Below are positions 1 to 8,475 of a DNA stretch of 13,340 nucleotides, piece after piece; the first letter of the stretch is position 1; each line of letters starts with the position of its first letter. Source of the DNA: Defluviicoccus sp. (lineage in GTDB: Bacteria > Pseudomonadota > Alphaproteobacteria > MPNO01); contig JAPPHW010000186.1 in assembly GCA_028820945.1 (NCBI GenBank), forward strand, positions 1-13,340, written 5' to 3'. The position numbers and the translations under genes were made by a program. The notes under the pieces were generated by a model. It had not been told where the DNA came from. It saw only the letters and a list, made by a program, of their open reading frames with translations, and did not search any database.

Positions 1-631
1 CCGCGGCCTGGTAGCCTTCCTTGTAGGGCATGGCGAAGTTGTGGGTCGCGCCGGGATGGACGACGATTTCGGCGTTGTCGTGGCCCGAATAAGCGTCCCG
101 GATGGCGGCGACCTCGTCCATCGGCACCACCGGGTCCTCGTCGCCGAAATGGAAACTCACCGGACACTCGATTCCGGGCATTTCGTCCAGCGCCTCGCCG
201 ATTCTCGTGCCGTGGAAGGAGCCCGCGGCGTCGATCCCGTGGCGCGCCGCGCCGAGATGGGCGTAGAGGCCGCCGAAGCAGAAGCCGAGCATCGCGACCT
301 TGCCGTTGCATTGCGGCCTCGCCCGGAGATCCTTGACCAGGTCCTCGATGTCGAGCATGCCCTGCTCCTGATCGAACGCGCCGTAGCGTTCGAACGCCTT
401 TTCCATGTCGGCGGTCGGGCCCGGCATCACCCGCCAGAAAATATCGGGCACGGACACCAGGAACCCGTCCTTCGCCCAGGCGTCGGAGAGTTCCTTCATC
501 TCGTCGTCGATCCCGAAGATCGCCGTGATCAGCAACAGACCCGGGGCCTGGCCGCTGCCGTCGGGCTCGGCCAGATACCCGTCGAAGGTCTCCCCGTTGC
601 GGGTCGTGTAGGTGATGTCCTTGCCTGCCAT
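1..631 (-). CDS. Dienelactone hydrolase family protein (C-terminus cut by window edge)
   Basis: Cytosolic alpha/beta-hydrolase of the dienelactone hydrolase family. Members open lactone or ester bonds, classically dienelactone to maleylacetate in chlorocatechol breakdown, but many have unknown substrates. The 210 visible codons start MAGKDITYTT. The nucleophile elbow GFCFGG holds Cys118, FGDEDPVVP offers Asp166 as the acid, and HPGATHNFA holds His197, giving the Cys-Asp-His triad typical of the family (usually 230-290 aa). No signal peptide is visible. The ATG at 629-631 is supported by a GGGAGAG ribosome site four bases upstream. It lies 34 bases downstream of egtB on the same strand, so co-transcription is likely. 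No catechol-pathway genes are adjacent, so a role in aromatic catabolism is not supported. The family call is firm; the substrate is unknown. Confidence 0.93.
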   Translation of the reverse strand, partial: MAGKDITYTTRNGETFDGYLAEPDGSGQAPGLLLITAIFGIDDEMKELSDAWAKDGFLVSVPDIFWRVMPGPTADMEKAFERYGAFDQEQGMLDIEDLVKDLRARPQCNGKVAMLGFCFGGLYAHLGAARHGIDAAGSFHGTRIGEALDEMPGIECPVSFHFGDEDPVVPMDEVAAIRDAYSGHDNAEIVVHPGATHNFAMPYKEGYQAA

Positions 632-665
632 GGCGCTCTCCCTTTTGCGATCGACCAGGGTGTCG

Positions 666-1943
666 CTAGCCGTCCTCGGCCAGACGGATGCCGGTGAACG
701 GCCAGCGTTGATGGGGATAGAAGAAATTTCGATAGGTGGCGCGGATGTGCCCGGGCGGGGTCGCGCAGCACCCCCCGCGAAGCACTATCTGGTTCGACAT
801 GAACTTGCCGTTGTATTCGCCGACCGCGCCCGGCGAAGTGCGGAAACCGGGATAGGCGACATAGGGGCTCGCGGTCCATTCCCACACGTCGCCGATCATC
901 TGGCGAAGGCCGGATCGGCCGTTCCCGTTCGCGGCGACGGGGTGCAGGCGGTCGGCGGCGAGCAGGTTGGCGCTGTCTTCGTCCACCGCGGGGGCCGCGG
1001 CCTCCCATTCGGCCTCCGTCGGCAGGCGCTTGCCGGCCCAGGCGGCGTAGGCCGCGGCCTCGTAGTGGCTCACATGGCAGACCGGCGCGTCGTCGTCGAG
1101 CGGGGTTTCGCCGGCGAGGGTGAACTCCGAGCGTTCGCCGTCGGCCTCGCGCCAATAGAGCGGCCCTTCCCACCCCTCCGCCTGGACGGTGGCCCAGCCG
1201 TCGGCAAGCCACAGCAGCGGATCCCGATATCCGCCGTCCTCGACGAAGGCGCGGTACTCGCCGTTGGTGACCGGACGGTCGGCGAGTCGAAAATCCTCCA
1301 GGACGACGCGATGCCGCGGCCGCTCGTTGTCGAAGGCGAATCCGCTCCCGTCGTCGCCCAGCCGGCCGAGCCCGCCCTCGTGCCCGGTCCAGCCCAACTC
1401 CGGGGCCGTCACCGCCTCGCGCGCGTTGCGCGGACGGTAGGCGGGACTGATGGGGTTGCGGGACAGCACGTGCTTGATGTCCATCAGCAGCAATTCCTGG
1501 TGCTGCTGCTCGTGGTTGAGCCCGAGCTCGATCAACTCGCCGGGTTCGGCCCAGGCATTGTCGGAAAGCGTCTCGAACAGGCGACCCATCGCCTCGTCCA
1601 CGTGGGCGCGATAGGCGATGACCTCGGAGACCGGGGGCCGGGACAACAGGCCGCGGTCCGGTCGCGGATGCCGCGCGCCCACCCCCTCGTAATAGGAATT
1701 GAACAGATATCCGAAAGCCGGATCGAAGGGCTCGTAGCCCGGCAGGTGCGGCGAGAGGACGAACGTCTCGAAGAACCAGGTGACGTGAGCCAGATGCCAC
1801 TTCGTGGGACTCACGTCCGGCATCGACTGGACCTGCTGGTCCTCCGGCGAAAGCGGCGACGCCAACGCCTCGCTCAGCCCTCGGACTTCGCCGTAGCGGC
1901 TCGCGAGATCGGCTCGCGACGCGTCATGGTCTGCGGAATGCAA
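666..1943 (-). CDS. egtB: EgtB-family sulfoxide synthase (ergothioneine biosynthesis)
   Basis: Non-haem iron enzyme that joins a thiol donor (gamma-glutamylcysteine or cysteine) to hercynine with O2, forming the sulfoxide precursor of ergothioneine. About 425 aa, normal for the family. The N-terminal DinB-like domain carries the iron ligands: a histidine in WHLAHVTWFFE (His53) and two in NHEQQHQELL (His143, His147). The C-terminal formylglycine-enzyme-like domain (about 185-424) shows SHYEAAAYAAWAGKRLP and VWEWTASPY, and ends NFFYPHQRWPFTGIRLAED. The reading frame opens at a TTG (1941-1943) with only a weak upstream ribosome site. The next in-frame ATG (residue 41) would lie just before the first histidine motif, so TTG is preferred. 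The hydrolase gene follows 34 bases downstream. No egtD is seen. The related selenoneine synthase SenA is an alternative, but no senB or senC neighbour is present. Confidence 0.9.
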   Translation of the reverse strand: MHSADHDASRADLASRYGEVRGLSEALASPLSPEDQQVQSMPDVSPTKWHLAHVTWFFETFVLSPHLPGYEPFDPAFGYLFNSYYEGVGARHPRPDRGLLSRPPVSEVIAYRAHVDEAMGRLFETLSDNAWAEPGELIELGLNHEQQHQELLLMDIKHVLSRNPISPAYRPRNAREAVTAPELGWTGHEGGLGRLGDDGSGFAFDNERPRHRVVLEDFRLADRPVTNGEYRAFVEDGGYRDPLLWLADGWATVQAEGWEGPLYWREADGERSEFTLAGETPLDDDAPVCHVSHYEAAAYAAWAGKRLPTEAEWEAAAPAVDEDSANLLAADRLHPVAANGNGRSGLRQMIGDVWEWTASPYVAYPGFRTSPGAVGEYNGKFMSNQIVLRGGCCATPPGHIRATYRNFFYPHQRWPFTGIRLAEDG

Positions 1944-2025
1944 GGACGAACGCCCCCGTGGCTTGCGCGAATCGCGGCGGAGGCTAACCCATTAGGCCGT
2001 GCAACGGAACCGGCGGGCGCGGCCG

Positions 2026-2736
2026 TCACGCGGCGGTATCGGCATCCTCCGGCGGCGTCTCGGGGACGGGTTCGGGCTCCGGCGGCGCCTTGGCGATTCC
2101 GACCCGGGCGGCACGCAGGAGGCGGCCGTTCAGCACGTATCCGGTTTCGACCACCTGCATCACCGTGCCCGGCTCGGTATCGGCGGTCGGTATCTCGAAC
2201 ATGGCCTCATGCAGGTTGTGATCGAACTTCTCGCCGGCGGGATCGATCTTCTCGACGCCGTGGCGCTGGAATATGGCGGCCAGCTCGCGCTCGGTGAGCT
2301 CGATCCCCCCGACCAGCGAACTCAGCGCCTCGTTTTCCCCGGCGTCTTCGGGAAGCGCTTCCAGCGCACGGCGCAGATTGTCGGCCACCGACAGGACGTC
2401 GCGCGCGAATCCGGTTATCGCGAACTTCGCGGTCTCCTCGCGCTCGCGCTGTCCGCGTCTGCGGACGTTCTCGGTTTCGGCGAGAGACCGCAGAAGCCGG
2501 TCGTTGAGCTCGGCGATCTCGGCCTCGTAGTCGCGCTCTTCGGACGCGTCGTCGGCATCCGCTTCCGCGGGCTTGCCGGCCCAGGGCGAGTCTTTGTCGG
2601 GCTCGGCGCTCCCTCCGGGCTCGGCAGCCGATTCGTCCTCGCCCGTCCCCGCCGCGTCTTCGGCCTCTTGCGGCTTCTCTTCCTCCCCGGCCGGATCGTC
2701 GCTCCGCTCGGTTTCCTGCTTGTCGGTCTCACTCAT
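2026..2736 (-). CDS. grpE: GrpE, nucleotide exchange factor for DnaK
   Basis: Cytosolic co-chaperone that drives ADP release from DnaK. 236 aa. A long acidic, disordered N-terminus (about 1-65, rich in Glu, Asp, Ala, Gly) precedes the dimerising coiled coil (about 68-115), with the family signature ETENVRRRGQRE at 88-99. The beta-rich head that contacts DnaK includes HEAMFEIPTAD (176-186) and GTVMQVVETGYVLNGRLLRA (190-209). A Pro/Glu-rich tail follows position 216. The ATG at 2734-2736 lies only three bases after the hrcA stop codon, so hrcA and grpE are almost certainly one transcript. dnaK and dnaJ are not in the window; separation of hrcA-grpE from dnaKJ is common in alphaproteobacteria. 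Confidence 0.97.
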   Translation of the reverse strand: MSETDKQETERSDDPAGEEEKPQEAEDAAGTGEDESAAEPGGSAEPDKDSPWAGKPAEADADDASEERDYEAEIAELNDRLLRSLAETENVRRRGQREREETAKFAITGFARDVLSVADNLRRALEALPEDAGENEALSSLVGGIELTERELAAIFQRHGVEKIDPAGEKFDHNLHEAMFEIPTADTEPGTVMQVVETGYVLNGRLLRAARVGIAKAPPEPEPVPETPPEDADTAA

Positions 2737-2739
2737 GGC

Positions 2740-3822
2740 TCAGGCCTCGATTTCCGTGCTCGCGGTGCCGCCGACCAGACGGCCGACGACCTTGGCGGTG
2801 TAATCGACGATGGGGATTACGCGCGCATAGTTGATCCGGGTGGGGCCGATCACGCCGATCGCCCCGACGATGCTGCGCGCGCTGTCGTTGATCGGGGCCA
2901 CGACAAGAGAACATCCGGTCATGTCGAAAAGCGTGTTCTCGGAGCCGATGAAGATCTGCACCCCTTCGCCGCTCCCGGTGAGGTCGAGCAGGCGGAGCAC
3001 GAGCTCCTGGGTCTCCAGCGCCTCGTAAAGGCTGCGCACCCGCTCCAGATCGCTGAGCGCCGCGACGTCGTCGAGGAGATGAGCCTGCCCCTTTACGATC
3101 AGCGCGCCGGCATTGCGTTCTCCGACCCAGGTGGCGAGACCGGCTTCCACCAGCTTCGCGGTAATCGAATCGATCTGGCTCCGCCGGTCGTCGATCTCCG
3201 TCTTGATGTCGCGGAGCGCCGTTTCGACCGTGCGGCCCACCAGCCTGGCATTGAGGTAGTTGCCGGCCGCGATCAGGGCGGAGGGCGGCGTCCCCACGGG
3301 CAACTCGATCAGCCGGTTTTCTACGATCCCGTCTGCGGTGATCAGGATCACCAGGGCGCGGCCGTCGCCGAGATTCACGAATTCGACATGCTTGAGCGGG
3401 CGATCGGTCTTGGGCGCGACGACCAGCCCGGCGCAGCCCGCGAGCCCGGACATTACCGACGTCGCCTCGTTCAGCACCTGGTTCACATTGGTGCTTTGCG
3501 CCGCGCATTGGCTTTCGATCGCCGTGCGATCGTCATCCGAGAGTTCGCCGATCTGCAGGAGCCCGTCCACGAACAGGCGCAAACCGGCCTCGCTGGGCAG
3601 CCGGCCGGCCGAGCTGTGCGGCGAGTCCAACAGCCCCATGTCCTCGAGATCCGCCATCACATTCCGGATCGTCGCGGGCGACAGGGGCTGAGGCAGCCGA
3701 CGCGACAGCGTGCGCGAACCGACCGGCTCGCCCGTCTGCACGAAGGCTTCGACTATCTCCCGAAAGATCTCCCTCGACCTCTCGTTGAGTTCGCCGACGA
3801 TGGTTGGCGGAGCGCTCTGCAT
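2740..3822 (-). CDS. hrcA: HrcA, heat-inducible transcription repressor
   Basis: DNA-binding repressor of chaperone genes; in other bacteria it binds the CIRCE operator and is kept active by GroEL. 360 aa from the chosen start. The winged-helix N-terminus (about 1-80) shows SPATIRNVMADLEDMGLLDS (48-67) and PHSSAGRLPSEAGLRLFVDG, both diagnostic of HrcA. The central and C-terminal parts form the GAF-like dimerisation domain, including GSENTLFDMTG and IGVIGPTRINYARVIPIVDY. The frame stays open upstream for 54 more codons, but ATG at 3820-3822 is preferred: AGGGGG lies just upstream, a promoter sits 23-51 bases upstream, and the protein then starts where HrcA proteins normally do. It is the first gene of the hrcA-grpE operon and is divergent from rph. 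Confidence 0.97.
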   Translation of the reverse strand: MQSAPPTIVGELNERSREIFREIVEAFVQTGEPVGSRTLSRRLPQPLSPATIRNVMADLEDMGLLDSPHSSAGRLPSEAGLRLFVDGLLQIGELSDDDRTAIESQCAAQSTNVNQVLNEATSVMSGLAGCAGLVVAPKTDRPLKHVEFVNLGDGRALVILITADGIVENRLIELPVGTPPSALIAAGNYLNARLVGRTVETALRDIKTEIDDRRSQIDSITAKLVEAGLATWVGERNAGALIVKGQAHLLDDVAALSDLERVRSLYEALETQELVLRLLDLTGSGEGVQIFIGSENTLFDMTGCSLVVAPINDSARSIVGAIGVIGPTRINYARVIPIVDYTAKVVGRLVGGTASTEIEA

Positions 3823-3826
3823 GGGT

Positions 3827-3832
3827 CCCCCT
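3827..3832 (-). promoter_or_regulatory. Ribosome binding site fixing the hrcA start
   Basis: Read on the minus strand, AGGGGG lies four bases before the ATG at 3822. It supports the 360-residue HrcA over a 414-residue version starting at 3984, whose extra N-terminus matches no known HrcA feature and would be translated from across the promoter. Confidence 0.6.
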
Positions 3833-3844
3833 GCGGGCGGTTGG

Positions 3845-3873
3845 AATGTAGTGACGGCGCTTTCCACCGTCAA
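3845..3873 (-). promoter_or_regulatory. Sigma-70-type promoter for hrcA-grpE
   Basis: On the minus strand, TTGACG (3868-3873) and TACATT (3845-3850) are separated by exactly 17 bases, 5/6 and 4/6 matches to the housekeeping consensus. Transcription would begin near 3838, giving a leader of about 16 bases that contains the hrcA ribosome site. I see no CIRCE inverted repeat (TTAGCACTC-N9-GAGTGCTAA) here, nor a convincing sigma-32 site. Confidence 0.55.
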
Positions 3874-3910
3874 CGGAGAGGACCCGAGGAAACCGCCCAA
3901 GCCTTTGTAT

Positions 3911-3940
3911 TTGCGGCACGATAGCCGCTGCTGGTACAAG
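3911..3940 (+). promoter_or_regulatory. Weak candidate promoter for rph
   Basis: TTGCGG (3911-3916), an 18-base spacer, then TACAAG (3935-3940). The match is modest but the position is right for a divergent promoter, giving a leader of roughly 30 bases before rph. A 5-base inverted repeat (GCGGC at 3913-3917, GCCGC at 3924-3928) overlaps it. Confidence 0.28.
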
Positions 3941-3974
3941 CCCCCGCGGCCATCGGAGCAAGCGGGAGGGCGCG

Positions 3975-4694
3975 ATGAGACCATCCGGCAGGTCGCCGAA
4001 CGAGATGCGCGGGGTCGTGCTCGAGCCCGGGTTTTCGAAACACGCCGAGGGATCGTGCCTCGCTCGTTTCGGCGACACCCATGTGCTCTGCAACGCGACG
4101 GTGGAAGAGCGCGTCCCGCCCTTCCTCAGGAACACCGGCGCGGGCTGGGTCACGGCGGAATACGGCATGCTGCCCCGCTCCACCCACGAGCGGACGGACC
4201 GGGAAGCGGCGCGCGGCCGGCAAAGCGGACGCACGCTGGAAATCCAGCGTCTGATCGGCCGCTCGCTGCGCGCGGTGGTCGACATGCCGACCCTCGGGGA
4301 ACGCCAGATCCGGCTCGACTGCGACGTCATCCAGGCGGACGGCGGCACCCGGACCGCGGGGATCACCGGCGCCTGGATCGCGCTCCGCATCGCGATCGAC
4401 ACGCTTCTCGAAAGAAGGATCGTCGCCAGGGACCCGATGACCGATTCCGTCGCCGCCATCTCCTGCGGCATCGTCGGCGGCACGCCGTGCCTCGATCTCG
4501 ACTATATCGAGGACAGCGGGGCGGACGCCGACGCCAATTTCGTGCTCACGGGGTCGGGCGGAATCGTCGAGATCCAGGGCACGGCGGAGACCGAACCGTT
4601 CGGCCGGGCGGATTTCGACGCGCTTCTCGATCTCGCCCAGGAAGGCGTCGCCACGCTGACCGGGCTCCAGATGGCAGCGATCGGGCGGGGTTGA
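3975..4694 (+). CDS. rph: RNase PH, tRNA 3'-end phosphorolytic exonuclease
   Basis: Trims nucleotides from tRNA precursor 3' ends by phosphorolysis; hexameric in known bacteria. 239 aa, the usual full length. [16 protein letters not shown] (85-100) contains the conserved phosphate-site Arg86, [18 protein letters not shown] (116-133) carries the GTRT phosphate loop, and [15 protein letters not shown] (175-189) supplies the metal-binding acids Asp180 and Asp186. VEIQGTAE follows as expected. Nothing is truncated, unlike the frameshifted E. coli K-12 allele. A GGGAGG ribosome site precedes the ATG. It is the first gene of a plus-strand run and is followed after four bases by rdgB. Adjacency to divergent hrcA is common in alphaproteobacteria. 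Confidence 0.97.
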   Translation: MRPSGRSPNEMRGVVLEPGFSKHAEGSCLARFGDTHVLCNATVEERVPPFLRNTGAGWVTAEYGMLPRSTHERTDREAARGRQSGRTLEIQRLIGRSLRAVVDMPTLGERQIRLDCDVIQADGGTRTAGITGAWIALRIAIDTLLERRIVARDPMTDSVAAISCGIVGGTPCLDLDYIEDSGADADANFVLTGSGGIVEIQGTAETEPFGRADFDALLDLAQEGVATLTGLQMAAIGRG

Positions 4695-4698
4695 GACG

Positions 4699-5304
4699 GT
4701 GGCCCGCCGGTTCAGCGGCAGCCGGATCGTCGTCGCCAGCCACAACGCGGGCAAGGTGGCGGAAATCGCCGACCTGCTCGAACCCTACGATATCGCCGGC
4801 GTTTCCGCGGGCTCCCTCGGCTTGGCGGAACCCGAAGAGACGGGGGCGACTTTCGGGGAAAATGCGGCGATCAAGGCGCTTGCGAGCGCTTCCGCCTCGG
4901 GCGAGGCGGCGTTGAGCGACGATTCGGGGCTGGCGGTCGCCGCGCTGGGCGGCAAGCCGGGCATCCGTTCGGCGCGGTGGGGCGGACCGCGGCGCGACTT
5001 CGCGCTCGCCATGCAAAAGGTCGAGGAAGCGCTTCCCCCCGATGCCGCCAGGGATGCCGCCTTCGTCTGCGCCCTGGCCCTCGCCTGGCCGGACGGCCAT
5101 GTGGAGATCTTCGAAGGCCGGGTCGAGGGGCAACTCGTCTGGCCGCCGCGCGGCACACGCGGTTTCGGCTACGATCCCATGTTCCTGCCCGAGGGCGGGG
5201 CGCTGACCTTCGGAGAGATGGAGCCCGGCGCCAAGCACGCGATCAGCCATCGGGCGGACGCATTCGACAAGCTGGCCGCGGCCTGTTTCGCGGACGCGCC
5301 ATGA
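4699..5304 (+). CDS. rdgB: RdgB/HAM1 family XTP/dITP pyrophosphatase
   Basis: Hydrolyses non-canonical purine triphosphates (dITP, XTP, ITP) to monophosphates, keeping deaminated bases out of DNA and RNA. 201 aa, standard length. The nucleotide-binding SHNAGK motif (14-19) matches the family [S/T]xNxxK. LSDDSGL (72-78) holds the catalytic Asp75, GFGYDP is at 155-160 and AISHRADA at 181-188. The start is GTG at 4699, four bases after the rph stop, with a G-rich stretch at the rph end serving as ribosome site. Its stop overlaps the hemW ATG, so rph-rdgB-hemW appear translationally linked. Confidence 0.96.
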   Translation: MARRFSGSRIVVASHNAGKVAEIADLLEPYDIAGVSAGSLGLAEPEETGATFGENAAIKALASASASGEAALSDDSGLAVAALGGKPGIRSARWGGPRRDFALAMQKVEEALPPDAARDAAFVCALALAWPDGHVEIFEGRVEGQLVWPPRGTRGFGYDPMFLPEGGALTFGEMEPGAKHAISHRADAFDKLAAACFADAP

Positions 5305-6545
5305 CCGGCCCGTTCGTTCCCGACGAGCGGACTCTCGGCCTCTACGTCCACTGGCCGTTCTGCAAGTCGAAATGCCCCTATTGCGACTTCAACAGCCATG
5401 TCGAGACGGCCATCGACCAGCGGCGCTGGCGCGACGCGCTGACCTCGGAGATCCGACATTTCGCCGAGCTCGCGCCGGATCGCCGGCTGGAAACCGTTTT
5501 CTTCGGCGGCGGCACCCCGTCGCTGATGCCGCCCGAGACCGTCGCCGCGGTCATAGAAACCGCCAGGGCCCGCTGGGATGCGGCGGAAGACATCGAGATA
5601 ACCCTGGAGGCCAACCCGACATCGGTGGAGGCGGCGCGGCTCGCGTCGTACCGCGCGGCGGGCGTGGGACGCCTGTCGCTCGGCGTGCAGTCCTTCGAAC
5701 CCGAAGGGCTTGCCTCGCTGGGGCGCGAGCACGGCGTCGAAGAGGCGGTTGAGGCGATCGCGGCCGCCCGCTCCCTGTTCGATCGCGTCTCGTTCGACCT
5801 GATCTACGCCCGGCCCGGCCAGACCCGCGAGGGCTGGCGGCGCGAGCTCGCCAAGGCCCTGGACCACGCGGGCACGCACCTTTCGGTCTACCAGCTCACC
5901 ATTGAGCCCGGCACCGCGTTCCACGGGCTGCACCGCCGGGGAGAGCTCGCCCTGCCCCCGGAGGAGGAACAGGTGGGGTTTTTCGAGGACACCCAGACCC
6001 TGCTCGAAGCGGCGGGCCTCCCCGCCTACGAGATTTCCAACCACGCCAGACCGGGCGACGAGTGCCGTCACAACCTGATCTACTGGCTGTCGGCGGACTA
6101 TGCCGGCGTCGGACCCGGCGCTCATGGGCGCATAACTGCGGACGGCCGCGCCGTTGCCTACGTTCAGCGGCGCGCGCCGGAGGCTTGGCGCGAGGCGGTG
6201 GAGCGCGCGGGGCATGCCACCGTGTCCGAGACGGTGCTGGAACCGGCCGAGCGGTTCGAGGAAGTCGCGATGATGGGGCTCCGCCTGACCGGCGGGATCC
6301 CGCGCGGCCGGCTGAAGGCGCTGACCGGACGGGACCCGGAGGATTCGTTCGATCCGGAGGCGCTGGAACGCATGGTGGGAGGAGGGTTCGTCGAGACCGA
6401 CGATGCCGGTATCCGGGCGACGCCGGAAGGGCGCCGGCGGCTCGATGCCGTGCTCGGCGCGCTGCTCGCCCGGTCCGCCATCGCTTCGTCGTCCGCCGGG
6501 TCCTTGCCCCATGCGGAAAGCGCCCTATACGCTCCCTCGCCATGA
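5301..6545 (+). CDS. hemW: HemW, radical-SAM haem chaperone (CPO-III-like)
   Basis: Radical SAM protein of the HemN/HemW family. HemW proteins bind haem and deliver it to acceptors rather than oxidising coproporphyrinogen, and are often misannotated as HemN. 414 aa. The cluster motif CKSKCPYC supplies Cys21, Cys25 and Cys28 for the [4Fe-4S] centre. GGGTPS (69-74) and LEANPTS are SAM-site motifs, and HNLIYW (257-262) followed by GPGAHG (271-276) is characteristic of HemW. The start ATG (5301) overlaps the rdgB TGA, and the frame begins close to the cluster motif as usual. The last ~24 residues (after [10 protein letters not shown]) are low-complexity and lie over a probable promoter for rsmI, so the tail may be a non-functional read-through extension. 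Confidence 0.94.
   Translation: MTGPFVPDERTLGLYVHWPFCKSKCPYCDFNSHVETAIDQRRWRDALTSEIRHFAELAPDRRLETVFFGGGTPSLMPPETVAAVIETARARWDAAEDIEITLEANPTSVEAARLASYRAAGVGRLSLGVQSFEPEGLASLGREHGVEEAVEAIAAARSLFDRVSFDLIYARPGQTREGWRRELAKALDHAGTHLSVYQLTIEPGTAFHGLHRRGELALPPEEEQVGFFEDTQTLLEAAGLPAYEISNHARPGDECRHNLIYWLSADYAGVGPGAHGRITADGRAVAYVQRRAPEAWREAVERAGHATVSETVLEPAERFEEVAMMGLRLTGGIPRGRLKALTGRDPEDSFDPEALERMVGGGFVETDDAGIRATPEGRRRLDAVLGALLARSAIASSSAGSLPHAESALYAPSP
6504..6531 (+). promoter_or_regulatory. Sigma-70-type promoter for rsmI inside hemW 3' end
   Basis: TTGCCC (6504-6509) and TATACG (6526-6531) are separated by 16 bases, each a 4/6 match or close to it. A start near 6538 would give an rsmI leader of about 40 bases with a GGAAG ribosome site. 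It would let rsmI-yraN-BON be transcribed separately from rph-rdgB-hemW. Confidence 0.45.
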
Positions 6546-6577
6546 CCCCAGGCCGAACTCAGGGATAACCGGAAGCG

Positions 6578-7422
<845 letters not shown>

Positions 7423-7426
<4 letters not shown>

Positions 7427-7770
7427 CGGGATCGCGCGATACCGACCGTTTCGGCCGCCGGGCAGAGCGGATCGCCGCGCTCTTTCTCGCGCTCAAGGGC
7501 TACCGAACCCTCGCCCGCCGGTTCCGCTCGCCGTCGGGCGAGATCGACCTGATCGCCAGGCGCGGGCGGCTGGTCGTCTACGTCGAGGTCAAGGCGCGTC
7601 GCGGCGAGCGGGCCGAAGTGCGCGACCGCCAGCGCCGCCGCATCCGCCGCGCCGCGGAGCACTTCCTCAAGCTTCGCCCGGAACTCTCGTCCTGCGATCA
7701 GCGGTTCGACGTCGTGCTGATCCGTCCCGGTGCGTTTCCAACGCACCTCAAGGACGCTTGGCGAGACTAA
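7423..7770 (+). CDS. yraN: YraN family (UPF0102) nuclease-fold protein
   Basis: Small protein of uncertain function, predicted to adopt a PD-(D/E)XK nuclease fold. 115 aa, as expected. The signature GEIDLIARRGRLVVYVEVKA holds Glu40, Asp42, Glu55 and Lys57, the residues expected at such an active site. An N-terminal GRRAERIAALFLALKGYRTL helix and an Arg-rich segment (about 59-75) follow the family pattern. The start is GTG at 7423, overlapping the rsmI stop in a GTGA arrangement, which indicates translational coupling. The frame is open much further upstream, but only inside rsmI. Nuclease activity is inferred from the fold and is not established for this gene. Confidence 0.92.
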
Positions 7771-7809
7771 CCGCGGTGGGCAATATGGCCGCCCCATGGG
7801 CTCGACCGA

Positions 7810-8421
7810 ATGAAGTCCTTCGCACCTTTCCTCCCGATTGCCGCGGCCGCCGCCCTGCTTGGCGGGCTGTCGCTTTCGGGTTGCGCTCCGGTCGCCATCA
7901 CCGCCGGGACTGCCGCCGCCTCGGCGGCGACCGAGGAGCGCGGCCTGGGGGGCGTCGTGAGCGACACCGCGATTCGCGCGGAGATCAACGCGCGGTGGCT
8001 CGGCCATGACGTGGATATGTTCGTCGCGGTCCAGCTCGAGGTCGTCGAAGGCCGCGTGCTGCTGGCGGGGCAGGTGGAGAAGCCGGAGCACCGCGTCGAT
8101 GCGGTCCGCCTCGCCTGGAAGGCGGACGGGGTCAAGGAGGTGATAAACGAGATCCGGATCGCCAAGGGCCGCGGCATCGGCGAATATTCGCGCGACGGCT
8201 GGATCGCAGCCCAGCTCCGGGCGAAGATCCTGTTCGACAAGGACATCGCTTCGATCAATTACTCGATCGACAGCGTGGGCCGCGTCATCTACCTGATGGG
8301 AATTGCCCGGAACAAGGCGGAACACGAGCGCGTCAAGGCGCACGCCCGCGACATCCCTTACGTCAAACGCCTGATCAGCCACGTGATCCTCAAGGACGAC
8401 AAGAGGCGCAAGGCTGGGTGA
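7810..8421 (+). CDS. BON-domain lipoprotein (DolP/YraP-like)
   Basis: 203 aa. The signal peptide MKSFAPFLPIAAAAALLGGL ends in the lipobox LSGC, so Cys25 should be lipidated and the mature protein anchored in the envelope, probably at the outer membrane. Two BON domains follow (about 50-117 and 124-193), the second beginning RDGWIAAQLRAKILFDKDI with the typical GxV/I...G spacing in SIDSVGRVIYLMGIARNKAE. In E. coli the two-BON lipoprotein DolP supports outer-membrane integrity and lies near rsmI and yraN; the same position and architecture here suggest a comparable role, but this is inference. The gene lies 39 bases after yraN and 54 before gshB. The C-terminus is basic (KDDKRRKAG). Confidence 0.9.
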   Translation: MKSFAPFLPIAAAAALLGGLSLSGCAPVAITAGTAAASAATEERGLGGVVSDTAIRAEINARWLGHDVDMFVAVQLEVVEGRVLLAGQVEKPEHRVDAVRLAWKADGVKEVINEIRIAKGRGIGEYSRDGWIAAQLRAKILFDKDIASINYSIDSVGRVIYLMGIARNKAEHERVKAHARDIPYVKRLISHVILKDDKRRKAG

Positions 8422-8475
8422 GCGCAAGCCCCGGCGGGCGTCCCGACCGGCTCGACCGAACGCGAAAGGACCGCG

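Noticed and set aside
1944..2025. Possible terminator between grpE and egtB
   Set aside because: Only a four-base stem (CCGT/ACGG) with no T-run on the minus strand; not convincing.
612..2297. Long plus-strand open frame opposite egtB and grpE
   Set aside because: High-GC codon bias leaves antisense frames open. The product is Arg/Gly/Ala-rich with no recognisable domain, while the minus strand encodes clear EgtB and GrpE.
1999..3924. 641-codon plus-strand open frame opposite grpE and hrcA
   Set aside because: Antisense shadow of two well-recognised genes; no motif, no ribosome site.
3913..3928. Small inverted repeat GCGGC-N6-GCCGC upstream of rph, considered as an operator
   Set aside because: The arms are only five bases, very common in GC-rich DNA, and do not resemble CIRCE.
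3823..3984. N-terminal extension of HrcA from an upstream start at 3984
   Set aside because: It would run through the promoter and lacks similarity to HrcA; the ATG at 3822 has a ribosome site.
5169..6512. 447-codon minus-strand open frame opposite hemW
   Set aside because: Antisense shadow; hemW has intact catalytic motifs on the plus strand.
7799..8460. GGCTCGACCGAA present at 7799-7810 and 8449-8460, just before the BON gene and near gshB
   Set aside because: A 12-base match is expected by chance in 13 kb of GC-rich sequence. The two copies sit at different distances from the starts and there is no third copy.
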